NCBI RefSeq assembly: GCF_011386835.1
Contig: NC_088792.1
Span: 219,886,394-219,950,393 of the forward strand
Reading direction: 5' to 3'
Source of the DNA: Chrysemys picta bellii
Taxonomy: Eukaryota > Chordata > Testudines > Emydidae
Length of the DNA stretch: 64,000 nt
The notes below the pieces were generated by a model, which was not told the origin of the DNA, made no database searches, and was given only the letters and a program-made list of their open reading frames with translations. Positions 9,556-21,190 of the stretch are shown one piece after another (the stretch's first letter is position 1; each line of letters begins with the position of its first letter). Both the position numbers and the translations under genes were made by a program.

Positions 9556-12500
9556 ACTGTGTCCCTCTCTCACCTTAGAAACTTACAACTGGTTTTGTCC
9601 TCTGCCATCTTCTCCCTATTGGGTGCTCACTGGAGGTACAATCCCTATGGAAAATCTAGGCTCCTCATCTTAAGGTTACTTAGTTAAAAGGTGTCAGACT
9701 GGCTATAATGCACATTGATCCCTAGGTTATTATCAGCCACCAACACATTCTCTTTTTTGGCATATTCTAACTATTGGCACCCGGTTACACAAAACATATT
9801 GTTCATAGTGTTAATGCCACTGAACATCTTTTTCCTAGAGGCAATGGGCTCAAATCAACCCCCTGAAGCAGAATACTCGCAAACTGTGTGCATATGTGTG
9901 GAGGTTGGAATCTGGATCCAGAACTAAATCTGGTGGCTCAGCCCCATCTCTAATTTCAAGCACATCAGTTGGGATAACAAAATTTCCAAAGCTGTACTGT
10001 ATATTTGGAGATTATATATTTTGTTTTTCGTGGGTTACACCACTAAAACAGAAGTCCCTCTAAAAATTAGTAGTCCCCCATAGTAGGCACAGTCTATTGG
10101 TATATAATTTAGGCATGATGTCTATGATCATTGGCAACTCTGTTGATAGGTACTTTGGGCCTGCAGGTTGTTACAAAAGCCTTCCCTTATTAAAATAATA
10201 CATATTTGGCACTCGTGCAGTCCTATGAGAAAACCAGTTTAAACTTTGGTCCACTAAGCTGAGTTGTCACTGGAGAGTTTTTAATCTATTTACTTATATT
10301 TATTTGGTTTTGAAGTGTTAAGAGACCAAATCTGAAACAGAAGGATCATTAGAAATCATTTTTTGATCATTAAACATAATCCAGCACCATGTTTTGCTAT
10401 TAGTAAATGTTAATATATCTGTTATTCAGAATAAAATCTTCTCTGGGTTTATCAATTACTTTTCTTTCTTTCTTTTATTTATTAAACAAAGACAAAATAA
10501 ATCAACTTTGCAATAGCTTGAGATAACTGTACTTACATCAGTTACAATATAGCGAACAAATTACCAATACATAATGGAGTAAATATTTGGCAGTTGTTTG
10601 TAAACACTATGGCCTCAACCCTACCATTGACCCTCTGTGGCTGGATCCCTGCACTGTTCGGAAGCTCCATTCTACATTTTTGGTGCTTTCTCTGGCTAAA
10701 AGTCACTACTTTCTTTTTCTTTTTTTGTGTGGAAAGTCTGAAAAAAATCACTTAACTTGCAGAGCCCAATAACTCCTTATGAAGGTAAAATGCTTTTCTC
10801 AACTTTAATAAAAAAATGCCATACTCTTTTTGCACACAACTGAAGTTTGAAATTTGATATGGTAATGATTCTCATACAAGAATACATCAATAGCCAAGTC
10901 TGAATAGATTTGGTTGTACAGTAATAGTCATATAAATAATAGAGCTTGTTGGAGTTTTCTGTTTGAAAAGTCTGATTCAATGGAATCAAAATGTTCCATG
11001 GGAGTATGCTAAGTCCATCAAAAATGTAAATGGAAACTGCCTGCCTGGTTTCCTGCCAGGCCAAGTTGCCTGTCTCCCAGGTTGCCTGGGAGCCCGCTAG
11101 ATGGGCTGCAGAGGACCATGGGACAATGAGTAGCTTAAACTGAATTTTTTAAATCAATTTTTATCCTTCCAAAATAGATGTTTTTGACAATGTCCATCCT
11201 GCAGAAATTTGATTTTTGTTCTAGTGCGAAACAAAATGTTTAATGGAAATGCAAAATGTTCCATGGGATGGAAATACCCATTCTCTCACAGTTCTAATAA
11301 AAAAAGCCTTTAAAATGGCATCTCTACCTGCAATAGAAAATGTTGTCTTAATGTTTGCCCTTACATGGTGAAGCAACGTTCGTGTGTATGACTTCCAGGA
11401 TTGACAGCTCTTGTGAGTTCCTCGCAAGACTTTCTTAAAGCTTCAGTTCTTGGAGTGAGTTTCTAGCCTCAGTGTTGAAGATAAAACTTGACACAAGAAT
11501 ACCCTAAATGTTCAAAAAACAGAAGGTAAACTAATAGAACCCAAAATGTATTATATACTTAAAATCTCATGTTTTTAAGCCAATCTCATTAATTTGGAAG
11601 GCCTGACTAATATACTTTGATTGCTTGTTGCTGGCAATGCTAATTTTTCATAGATGTACACTTACCAAAGATCATTGTTAGTGCTTTTCCTTCTACCACT
11701 TCAGGAACATATTAGAGTATTTAAGGTGGGTTCTGAGTTTGATCCAGCAACCACTGACTTCAGTGCACTTCGGATCAAGCCCTATGTGCAGTTGCTACCT
11801 TAAATTCTTATAGCTTCTCTGTGGAGACTTTCAGCCCTTTGCTTTCTTGAAAGAAAAAACAGGGAAATTTAAATACCAAAAAGTCTCTAATGCAACAGTC
11901 ATGTTGTGAAATTACACTAAAAGCCAGGAAAAGCAAAAGTCATCAATGTGTTACTCCAGTTCTATTTTGTCACTCCATGTTAATTTAGCCACATTATGCA
12001 TATAATCCAGTATGGAGTATTTTCTGTTCCTATGTATGTTGCTACATTAATAGCATACAATATTATATATGAACCAGGTTGCTGTAGGAAGCATGATTTT
12101 GCAATTACTGACACTTTTTGTTTAATTGGAATATGCTACCTTAACATGGCATATAGATTTTTACATTTAATATATATAAGAAACAAATCTTGTCCATATC
12201 TGAGGGTAGCAGCAGTGTAAACATTGTCCAAGAAGAAAAATACTTCCGGAGATAGTACATATTTCCTGAAAGCTGAGGGCATATGCATAATCAAAAGAAT
12301 AACTTTCCCCTTGGCATTATAGTTTTTTTACTACTATTACTTTTGGAAACAGTAAATATTTGTCTCGTTATCCCTTTGGATTTTTAATAAGCAAAATCCT
12401 TATCTACAGAGGCTTCATATTAAAATAGATCATTTCCCCATGGAAACATGTTGGAAGGCCCAGCCAAAATCTTGGCTACTTTTTCCTCTGGTTAGACATC

Positions 12501-13693
12501 ATTGGTGACAAAGGTAGAATGATTTCCTTCTGGGAAGAACAATTGCAGAAACATTTAATTTTGGCAACAAGGTACATTTTAACCAAGCAGATTGAGGGAA
12601 GATAAAAAAATATCATCAAGATTCTACAATATATAAAATAATGTGTGTTTCACAGCACTCTGCATTTATAATACATTGTATCCGTATTTAAGGATCTGAA
12701 AGGATATTACAACATGGGGATTGTTGCAGTTTTACAGATGATGAAATTGAACCACAAAGTTCATTTTCTTGTTTATCATCTCACCGTTGGTGACAAATTC
12801 TGAAATAGACCCGTTTCCTGCTTTAGACCACATTCCCTCTCTGTATGTGGCTAGTTACATACAGTAGATAAATACACATTAGTCACCATGAAAATATCAA
12901 CATTTGCCCTACTCTTATGTGAGCTATCAGTTATAGACATCCAATTTTAAGTATAGGGAACTACTGCAATATCTCTGATAGCACCATGATATTGAAGTTA
13001 TTAAATTTCAACTTTTTAGGTGTTTATCCCTTTGTGTATGTGTGTGTGTATATATACAGAAATAAAAATACATGTAAACTGCTTTTAAAATTCTTGAAAA
13101 TGAAAGGTGTTATAAAAATGTTAGATATTTTCAGTGTTTACAGGCATGGAAGTGAATGAGTTTGCCCAGTAAATTACAGAAGACTTTCATTTGGCAGGGG
13201 AATAAAGTCACAGAAATAGAACTATTGACAACTCTGTGGTATTAATATCTTTATAGTATTAATAACTGTACTGATTACTAACCTGACTGCAGCATATCCA
13301 GTATGCTTCCACTATGAAGGAAAAGTAGTACTGCTTCTATTCACAAGGAATCCCCAACAATAGGAGAAAACCAACTGATCAGATTCTAGTTGGAATTTTT
13401 TTTATTATTATTATTTTAGTAGATTTTTGACAAATCATAACAAAAAGTGTAGGAGTTGGGATGTGGGTGTTGGAGCTCCTGACCGATCATTTCTTCCTAG
13501 TACCCGCCTGTAAACAGAGCTTTCTGTGAAATATATTTCTCATTTGTCACTTACTTTCCCTTTGCATTCTTTTTTTCCTGGTGTTCACTGATAGAATATA
13601 GCAAGGCTCATTGGGAGAAAAATAATTTTAGCAATAATACCTTTTCAGAATATACCACTATCAATTCAGCAGTCTGATCTATCTCACTGATTC
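9556..13693. other. Long AT-rich stretch, no gene recognised
   Basis: I see no exon, no intact open frame and no named repeat apart from weak old traces (for example TTTGATCCAGCAACCACTGA near 11,738, of the same style as 59,810). A short TG/TA run lies near 13,035-13,060. Likely intergenic or intronic. Confidence 0.45.
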
Positions 13694-14319
13694 TAAGGGC
13701 TGGTTTACACTATACAGTTAGGTCGACATAAGCTGATTTATGTTGACCTAATTATGTCAGTGTCTACATTACGGCCTTCCTCCCACCGATGTAAGGCCAT
13801 GTCTACACTACAAAGTTAATGCAATTTTATGTAAGTCAGCATCGAGCCTCTGATTTAAGAAAGTGGATCTTGCATGTCCCCACTATGCTCATTATGTCGG
13901 TGGAGTGCATCCTCACTAGCAGTGCTTGTATCGACGCACGGAGCACTGCACTGTGAGTAGCTATCTCAAAGTGCATATAGCCGAGTGGAATTTTGGGTTG
14001 GGCTTGCAATGCCTTATGGGATCATCATGTTTGCATGGGTGGTTATGGGAACATGGTGTTAGCCTCCCATGATGCACTTACCTCACTCTCTCCTTCCTCT
14101 CTCCCTGAAGCAAACCAAGCCTTTTTTGCGCCTTTTTTCATAAGCCTGGGTTACCTGTGCAGACGCCATAGCATGATAAGCATCGACCCTGCTCAGCTGT
14201 ACACTGTTGTTGTGAGCATTACAAACACCTCATTCCTTATCCTGCAGTATTTACGCAGCCAAAACAGGAGCCACCACGTAGAATAATGTGATGCCACGCA
14301 AGCAGTCCTGCTGGAAGCC

Positions 14320-14696
14320 ATGGAGCGGAGCAATTTGCAGTTACTGGCGAAAGTCACGCATCATTTTGACACCGTTGAGCACTGCTTCTGGGCCCGGGAA
14401 ACAAGCACCTACTGGTGGGACCACATTGTTATGCAGCTATGAGATGATGAGCAGTGGCTGCAGAACATTCGATTGTGTAAGGCACTTTCCAGGAACTGTG
14501 TGAAGAGCTTTCCCCAGCCCTGAAGCACAACAATACTAAAATGAGAGCTGCTCTGACAGTGGTGATAACTCTGTGGAAGCTTACAACACCAGACTGCTAC
14601 AGGTCAGTGGGGAATCAATTCGGAATGGGTAAATCTGCCAGAGGATCTGTTGTGATCCAAGTTGGCAGGGCAATCAACAGACTGTTGAGCAGGTGA
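14320..14696 (+). pseudogene. PIF/Harbinger transposase, N-terminal fragment
   Basis: Reading from ATG at 14320, the protein contains STYWWDHIVMQL, then a TGA stop, then DDEQWLQNIRL. After a one-base frameshift near 14,480 comes TKMRAALTVV...LWKLTTPDCYRSVGNQFG with MGKSARGSVVIQVGRAINR. The 'YRSVGNQFGxGKS' block followed by 'AI' is the helix-turn-helix region before the DDE nuclease domain in HARBI1-like transposases. The DDE domain itself is absent, since reading ends at TGA (14694-14696) and CR1 sequence follows. Named from family memory; the stop and frameshift are seen directly. It cannot make a working enzyme. Confidence 0.7.
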
Positions 14697-14759
14697 GGGA
14701 CAGGTGAGCAAAGCCCACAGGTAAGTGGGGAACATGGAGACCGGGGAGATGGGTCGGAA

Positions 14760-16066
14760 ATGAGAGGGAGTGTGGGCTATATTGGCAGAGAGAAAGGAGG
14801 GTCAGGACAAAACTGGGAGGAAAGATCAAACCAGTATCTTAGATGCCTATATACAAATGCGAGAAGTATGGGGAATAAGCAGGAAGAACTGGAAGTGCTA
14901 ATAAATAAATACAACTATGACATTGTTGGCATCATTGAAACTTAGTGGGATAATACACATGATTGGAATGTTGGTGTGGATGGGTACAGCTTGCTCAGGA
15001 AGGATAGACAGGGGAAAAAGGGAGGAGGTGTTGCCTTATATATTAAAAATGTACACACTTGGACTGAGGTAGAGATGGACATAGGAAATGGAAGTGTTGA
15101 GAGTCTCTGGGTTAGGCTAAAAGGGGTAAAAAACAAGGGAGATGTCATGCTAGGAGTCTACTACAGGCCACCTAACCATGTGGAAGAGGTGGATGAGGCT
15201 TTTTTTAAGCAACTAACAAAATCATCCAAAGCCCAAGATTTGGTGGTGATGGGGGACTTCAACTATCCGGATATATGTTGGGAAAATAACACAGCGGGGC
15301 ACAGACTATCCAACAAATTCTTGGACTGCATTGCAGACAACTTTTTATTTCAGAAGGTTGAAAAAGCTACTGGGGGGAAGCTGTTCTAGACTTGATTTTA
15401 ACAAATAGGGAGGAACTCGTTGAGAATTTGAAAGTAGAAGGCAGCCTGGGTGAAAGTGATCATGAAATCATAGAGTTTGCAATTCTAAGGAAGGGTAGAA
15501 GGGAGAACAGCAAAATAGAGACAGTGGATTTCAGGAAGGCAGATTTTGGTAAGCTCAGAGAGCTGATAGGTAAGGTCCCATGGGAATCAAGACTGAGGGG
15601 AAAAACAACTGAGGAGAGTTGGCAGTTTTTCAAAGGGACACTATTAAGGGCCCAAAAGCAAGCTATTCCGCTGGTTAGGAAAGATAGAAAATGTGGCAAA
15701 AGACCACCTTGGCTTAACCACAAGATCTTGCATGATCTAAAAAATAAAAAGGAGTCATATAAAAAATGGAAACTAGGACAGATTACAAAGGATGAATATA
15801 GGCAAACAACACAGGAATGCCTGGGCAAGATTAGAAAGGCAAAGGCACAAAATGAGCTCAAACTAGCTACAGGAATGAAGGGAAACAAGAAGACTTTTTA
15901 TCAATACATTAGAAGCAAGAGGAAGACCAAAGACAGGGTAGGCCCACTGCTTAGTGAAGAGGGAGAAACAGTAACAGGAAACTTGGAAATGGCAGAGATG
16001 CTTAATGACTTCTTTGTTTCGGTCTTCACCGAGAAGTCTGAAGGAATGCTAATGGGAAGGGGGTAG
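14760..16066 (+). pseudogene. CR1 ORF2, AP-endonuclease part
   Basis: The endonuclease nicks target DNA for target-primed reverse transcription. Visible motifs in order are CLYTNARSMGNK (Asn), IVGIIET then a TAG stop (14943-14945) before WD, where the family has a tryptophan, [20 protein letters not shown] (Asp/Asn) and [10 protein letters not shown] (catalytic Asp-His). A frameshift near 15,380 (G-rich run GGGGGGAAG) moves the reading to the frame starting at 15,392. A second shift at about 16,060-16,078 leads into the RT part. The linker (residues after SDHEII) is lysine/arginine-rich. The endonuclease catalytic residues survive; only the reading frame is broken. Confidence 0.88.
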
Positions 16067-16077
16067 ATTTAGCAGAT

Positions 16078-17586
16078 AAAATAAAAAAAGAACAAGTTAA
16101 AAATCACTTAGAAAAGTTAGATGCCTGCAAGTCACCAGGGCCTGATGAAATGCATCCTAGAATACTCAAGGAGCTAATAGAGGAGGTATCTGAGCCTCTA
16201 GCTATTATCTTTGGAAAGTCATGGGAGACGGGAGAGATTCCAGAAGACTGGAAAAGGGCAAATATAGTGCCCATCTATAAAAAGGGAAATAAAAACAACC
16301 CAGGAAACTACAGACCAGTTAGTTTAACTTCTGTGCCAGGAAAGATAATGGAGCAAGTAATTAAGGAAATCATCTGCAAACACTTGGAAGGTGGTAAGGT
16401 GATAGGGAACAGCCAGCATGGATTTGTGAAGAACAAATCATGTCAAACCAATCTGATAGCTTTCTTTGATAGGATAACGAGCCTTGTGGATAAGGGTGAA
16501 GCTGTGGATGTGGTATACCTAGACTTTAGTAAGGCATTTGATACGGTCTCGCATGATATTCTTATCGATAAACTAGGCAAATACAATTTAGATGGGGCTA
16601 CTATAAGGTGGGTGCATAACTGGCTGGATAACCGTACTCAGAGAGTTGTTATTAATGGTTCCCAATCCTGCTGGAAAGGCGTAACGAGTGGGGTACCGCA
16701 GGGGTCTGTTTTGGGACCGGCTCTGTTCAATATCTTCATCAACGACTTAGATATTGGCATAGAAAGTACGCTTATTAAGTTTGCGGATGATACCAAACTG
16801 GGAGGGATTGCGACTACTTTGGAGGACAGGGTCATAATTCAAAATGATCTGGACAAATTGGAGAAATGGTCTGAGTTAAACAGGATGAAGTTTAACAAAG
16901 ACAAATGCAAAGTGCTCCACTTAGGAAGGAAAAATCAATTTCACACATACAGAATGGGAAAAGACTGTCTAGGAAGGTGTACGGCAGAAAGGGATCTAGG
17001 GGTTATAGTGGACCACAAGCTAAATATGAGTCAACAGTGTGATGCTGTTGCAAAAAAAGAAAACATGATTCTGGGATGTATTAACAGGTGTGTTGTGAGC
17101 AAGACACGAGAAGTCATTCTTCCGCTCTACTCTGCTCTAGTTAGGCCTCAGCTGGAGTATTGTGTCCAGTTCTGGGCGCCGCATTTTAAAAAAGATGTGG
17201 AAAAATTGGAAAGGGTCCAAAGAAGAGCAACAAGAATGATTAAATGATGTCTTGAGAACATGACCTATGAAAGAAGGCTGAAAGAATTGGGTTTGTTTAG
17301 TTTGGAAAAGAGAAGACTGAGAGGGGACATGATAGCAGTTTTCAGGTATCTAAAAGGGTGTCATAAGGAGGAGGGAGAGAACTTGTTCACCTTAGCCTCT
17401 AAGGATAGAACCAGAAACAATGGGTTTAAACTGCAGCAAGGGAGGTCTAGGTTGGACATTAGGAAAAAGTTCCTAACTGTCAGGGTGGTTAAACACTGGA
17501 ATAAATTGCCTAGGGAGGTTGTGGAATCTCCATCTCTGGAGATATTTATGAGTAGGTTAGATAAATATTTATCAGGGATGGTCTAG
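16078..17586 (+). pseudogene. CR1 ORF2, reverse transcriptase and C-terminus
   Basis: The frame from 16,078 encodes [97 protein letters not shown] and [12 protein letters not shown]. These are RT blocks 1-5 with the catalytic Asp of DFSKAFD and the FADD box intact. A TGA at 17,245-17,247 (family residue Gly, from GGA) splits off the last 108 residues ([20 protein letters not shown] onward), which carry the conserved C-terminal domain of CR1. The true ORF2 stop is TAG at 17,584-17,586. This is one of the best-preserved coding regions in the window. Confidence 0.9.
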
Positions 17587-18792
17587 ACAGTATTTGGTCC
17601 TGCCATGCGGGCAGGGGACTGGACTCGATGACCTCTCGAGGTCCCTTCCAGTCCTATAATCTATGAATCTATGAAAAGATAACCTGGGGAAAAAGGACTG
17701 ATAAAACTGAGGTGGGCTGGGGTGGGGGTGGAACAAGGACAGCTTGCCTACAGTTGCACTGCAATAACAATCAAAGGTGTGGGAATGGGCACCTTCTGGT
17801 CTTTGTACCCTGGTGTTGAGTGCAAGGGATCCCAAACTCTCCTCTCCTCCACCCCCCGCCTCATCAGACATTTGGGGGAGGAGGATGTAGAATTGGGCGA
17901 TGGTGGCAGCAGGTTCAGCATAGGCTGCAGAGGGATTCTAGCATCCAGCTGCCTTTCTTGAACCTCAGCCAGACATAACCCTATAGCATCATAACCCTCA
18001 GCATCTCTTCCTGCGTGGCATGTTCTTGTTCCCTGCATGCTCTCCTGTTCTCCCTGTTCATATCCAGGTTCCCGGACAGTGTAATCCTCCATGCGCTGAG
18101 CTCCATCTTGTCACTCTCGAAGACGCGCATTAACTCATTGAACATGTCCTCCCAAGTCTTCTTTTTCTGACTTCTGAACTGGGAAAGTCTCTGTCCCAGT
18201 GTGGAGAATATGCCGACGGATAAGCCTTCAGCTGCAAAGAATACAAAGCACAAGGGTAGCATTGACAGTGCATACAATGTTTCTGGTGCAAGGTTAAATC
18301 TTTTTATAAAAAAAATCACACCGCTCAGTGCACTTCCCTGGACTCCACAACGTAATCACAACCGCTGGCTACTGCAAGAGTTGGTTTGCTGCTCCAGCCA
18401 TGGTGAGTAAGGCCTCGAGGTGTGGGCAAGAGGTCTTGTGCTGCTGCTTTTGTGAAGACATCCTTGGGATCACAGGTTGGAACTTGAGAAAAGCCACCTT
18501 TCCCTCGCAACTGGATGGTGCTTGAGGACAGGCACCAGTGTAAAGACCCCAAAATAGTTTGATTTTTACAAAAGCAGCACCGGGATGGGGGGGAAAGGAA
18601 GACAAACAAGAAGCCGCCCCCCTTTTTTTAAATGCTGGTTGCAGTACTAGGTGATCCCTTCCAACCACAACCACGGCACGCTTGGGAAAGCGTGGTTGTG
18701 TGACCCAGATTTCACCAAACAGGGGGTTGATTACTTGTTGAATTGTTTGCAGTTTAAGGGCTAGCATTGAAAATGTTCCCCGTTTCCCATAG

Positions 18793-19098
18793 GTGACCAT
18801 ATGCGAAATCACTCTCCTGAGGGTAACAAAGGCAGAAAGGGAGCAGATGCTGCAAGCATCTGGGTACAGACCTGGTCCTTATGCTGCTGTGCTGTGTGCC
18901 GCAATGATGCCAGCAGAGATAACAGTGGAGCGGCGCGGGAAACTGTCCTACCGTGGTGGACGAAATAAGGCAGCCCTTCCCAGAAGCCTTCTGCAAAGGA
19001 TTGCAGAGTACCTCCATGAAAGCTTCCTAGAGATCTCCATGGAGGATTCCCAGTCCATCCCCAGGCACAGGGCCAGCGCTTCCACTAGGCTACCCTAG
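18793..19098 (+). other. Open frame of unknown meaning in the Harbinger interior
   Basis: A 101-codon open frame (MTICEITLLRVTKAEREQML, later SLLQRIAEYLHESFLEISM) lies antisense within the Myb/SANT intron. Composition looks protein-like (amphipathic, few rare residues) and I have an impression of seeing similar sequence in turtle repeats, but I cannot name a family. Its end runs into the hAT insertion at 19,068. Could be chance openness in GC-rich DNA. Confidence 0.25.
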
Positions 19099-19332
19099 GT
19101 GGTCGTCTAGGGCAACAGGATTTGGGGGGCGGCATTTTGCTGTCCTCGGCAGCAATTCAGCGGCGGGGGGGTCCTTCCGCGTCTTCGGGGCACTTCAGCG
19201 GTAGGTCCTTCACTCGCTCCAGGACCACCGCCGAAGCGCCCCAAAGATGCAGAACAGAAGGACCCCCGCCACCGAATGCTCTGAGGAGGAGCGCTGCTGC
19301 CTAGGGCGGCAAAAACCCTGGCGCCGCGCCTG
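19068..19332. mobile_element. Small hAT element with perfect 8-bp duplication
   Basis: CCCAGGCA occurs directly outside both ends (19060-19067 and 19333-19340). The left end is CAGGGCCAGCGC and the right end, on the other strand, CAGGCGCGGCGCC, an imperfect terminal repeat. The interior is GC-rich (GGCGGGGGGGTCC) and non-coding. It inserted into the Harbinger element. Confidence 0.8.
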
Positions 19333-19994
19333 CCCAGGCACATAAACAGGCTTTTTTGGAGAGCACCTTCTGCATAGCTGGAGTGGCCACCAATACCCAC
19401 TACACCTACTCTTTCATTCAGATTCAACATTAAAAATAATAGCATGTAAGCCCTACAGTTTGATTGGAAATGTGTACTCACCAGAGGTGCCTTCCCCAGC
19501 ATCACGCTCTGCCGCCAGCTGGTCCTGTGAAGGGATGGGCTCCAGGATTAAAAACAGTTCTTGGCTGTTGGGGAGAATGGGATCCCCCCATGCGATCTTG
19601 GCATAGATGTCAGCACTGCTTCTGCTCGATTGGAGCTCTGCCTGTTCTGGAGCGTCTCCCGACACAGCAATAAAATCCACCACCTCCAGTGTACTCCATG
19701 CTGGAGCGCATTTGACCAGCATGGAGAGCTTGTCAGCACAGCTGATCATGGAGACTCAAGCCCGCAAATTCAAAAGTTCTTGGGCCTTTAACAGGGGAGC
19801 GGCTGTTTCCTGTGTACATGGCTGATATGCAGTGGAGTTGAAAGTGCTCTCCAGAGTGGTCATAGCAGAGCACTGTGGGACACTTCCTTGAGGCCAATTC
19901 ATTCAAATTACACAACACAGTGTCTACACTATCCCTATGTTGGCCCATGGATGTCGAATCAAGCGCAACGCCTCTTGTGGAGGTTGGGTACAGA

Positions 19995-20227
19995 CAGGGC
20001 TGGCTCCAGGCACCAGCTTGTCAAGCAGGTGCTTGGGGCGGCCGCTCCGGAGAGGGGCGGCACGTCCAGGTATTCGGCGGCAATTCGGCGGATGGTCCCT
20101 CACTCCGCCTGGGAGTGAAGGACCTCCCGCTGAATTGCCGCTGCACATCGCAATAGCGGCTTTTTTTTTGTTTTGTTTTGTTTTGTTTTGGCTGCTTGGG
20201 GCGGCCAAAACCCTGGAGCCAGCCCTG
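19995..20227. mobile_element. Small hAT element with perfect 8-bp duplication
   Basis: GGTACAGA stands directly outside both ends (19987-19994 and 20228-20235). Ends are CAGGGCTGGCTCCAGG on both strands (16 of 16 visible matches). The interior has GGCGGCAATTCGGCGG, its near-inverse, and a T(n)GTTTTGTTTTG tract at 20,161-20,189. No protein. The interior resembles the 19,068 element (GGCGGCA/CAATTCAGCGG), so the two are related families. Confidence 0.88.
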
Positions 20228-20440
20228 GGTACAGAAGTTGACTTCACACGCCACCTAGATTGGCAGAAGGGACTCAGTAGTGTAGACCTAAAGTGGCTCA
20301 TGTCAACCTAACTTTGTAGTGTAGACCAAGCCTAAGTGCCCGACATCATAACTCCACCTCCACAAGCGACATAAGGCTTATGTTGGTGTAGTTAGAGCAA
20401 CACGGTCTCTGTCTCAACATTGCAACCCTTACATCTTGTC

Positions 20441-21190
20441 AATTTCACAGCAGGAGCCAAGAAAGCAAGCCCTGGCTCTCCTGGAGAGAGAGGCAGCTGG
20501 ATCAATCCCTTGGCCTACATCCGCAAATGTACTTGGGTGCCCAAGTACCATACTTAGGCTCCACTGCAATCTCAAAACTCCTGCTTGGCTGCCACCTAAC
20601 CATGTAGGCACTTAAATTCAACCAGCACCTTAATTTTCAGAGTAAAAGTTCCCTAACTGCATCGGTTCCACTGGAAATAAATAAATTTACATGTTGTTGG
20701 GCCAGAGAGAGAGAACAAGCATGAGAATTACTCTATAGCCTAATGGTTAGAGCACCAATCTTGACTGTAGGAGACCCAGGGGCTAGTGCCCCTGCTCTAA
20801 TGACTAATTATTTATCCACACTGGAACAGCTTCAACAGGAGAGTTTGAGGGAGCTCCACATAACACTATGCCATTACTTAATGTTTAGAGAGCTCTCCTG
20901 AGAGGTGGGAGACCCCTATTCATAAGTCTATCTCCCCCTTAGGCAGAAGGGAGAATTGAACCTGGCTTGTAGATTGCAAGCAGACAGACATCCCTGTGCA
21001 GCCTGGATTTAGGTGAGAGGGGCAGGGCTTAGCAAACACCCCCTTGGTTGGCATCTCCCATTGGTTATCTTAAGCAGCACTGGCTTTTGTGGTGCCTGTC
21101 TCTCCACATTCATTTTATAGAGCGCCTAGATGCTTAACTCAGGCGTTGCGGATCCCATTGTTATTCCTGTGGTTTTCTAGGCTCCTATTT
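20441..21190. repeat. Old composite repeat with tRNA-like halves
   Basis: Around 20,735-20,800 lies a box-A-like TAGCCTAATGGTTAGAGC followed by GGAGACCCAGGGGC. Around 20,870-20,960 a second tRNA-like half (TTAATGTTTAGAGAGCTCTC) and an inverted GAATTGAACCTGGC follow. The flanks (GGTGCCCAAGTACC, CTCAGGCGTTGCGGATCCC, TTTTCTAGGCTCC) look like parts of the same old dispersed element. It shares GGCCAGAGAGAGA with the copy at 177-310. Boundaries are approximate. Confidence 0.45.

Larger units (their letters stand above)
14710..17675 (+). mobile_element. CR1 LINE, nearly full ORF2 with intact 3' end
   Basis: About 3 kb containing a complete endonuclease-RT ORF2 broken by few mutations, then a short 3' UTR. 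The tail has GACTGGACTCGATGACCTC, the hairpin-forming GACCTCTCGAGGTC and the terminal tandem AATCTATGAATCTATGAA that defines CR1 3' ends. ORF1 is not seen, so the copy is 5'-truncated; the 5' boundary is approximate. It lies inside the Harbinger element, just beyond its transposase fragment, so it inserted later. No target duplication is obvious, as is usual for CR1. Confidence 0.9.
17775..19749 (-). pseudogene. Harbinger Myb/SANT-like DNA-binding gene, two exons, internally deleted
   Basis: Exon 1 (19,749-19,482) encodes WSTLEVVDFIAVSGDAPEQA and ADIYAKI, the start of a Myb/SANT trihelix domain. It then jumps to PNSQELFLILEPIPSQ and GEGTSG; roughly 100 residues of the usual middle are missing. 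A donor CTG|GTGAGT follows at 19,482/19,481. An acceptor TTTGCAG precedes AEGLSVGIFSTL at 18,231, and the phase (1) matches on both sides. Exon 2 continues LGQRLSQFRSQKKKTWEDMF and a charged coiled segment; after a frameshift near 17,985 come EVQERQLDARIPLQ and LPPSPNS. The partner protein helps the transposase enter the nucleus and bind the ends in this superfamily. Broken, not functional. Confidence 0.7.
13795..20332. mobile_element. PIF/Harbinger transposon, decayed and nested
   Basis: Ends share GTCTACACTACAAAGTTA (left GGCCAT before it, right GGCTTG) as terminal inverted repeats. TAA stands directly outside both ends (13792-13794 and 20333-20335), the 3-bp duplication typical of PIF/Harbinger. 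Inside are a plus-strand transposase fragment on the left and a minus-strand Myb/SANT gene on the right, the two-gene layout known for this superfamily. A CR1 LINE (about 14,710-17,675) and two hAT elements (19,068-19,332 and 19,995-20,227) landed in it later. Most of the transposase catalytic part is missing. Confidence 0.85.
13697..20440. mobile_element. Older Harbinger-like miniature element (outer shell of a nest)
   Basis: The left end GGGCTGGTTTACACTATACA follows TAA at 13694-13696. The arm TTAGGTCGACATAA (13718-13731) pairs with TTTATGTTGACCTAA (13737-13751). After the inner element's right TAA, related sequence resumes at 20,336 (GACATAAGGCTTATGTTGGT). The simplest reading is that the inner element jumped into this one. 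The right end is decayed and not located, so 20,440 is a guess. Confidence 0.5.

Noticed and set aside
15460..15888. 142-codon minus-strand frame
   Set aside because: Antisense to the CR1 ORF2 linker; the plus strand has the conserved motifs.
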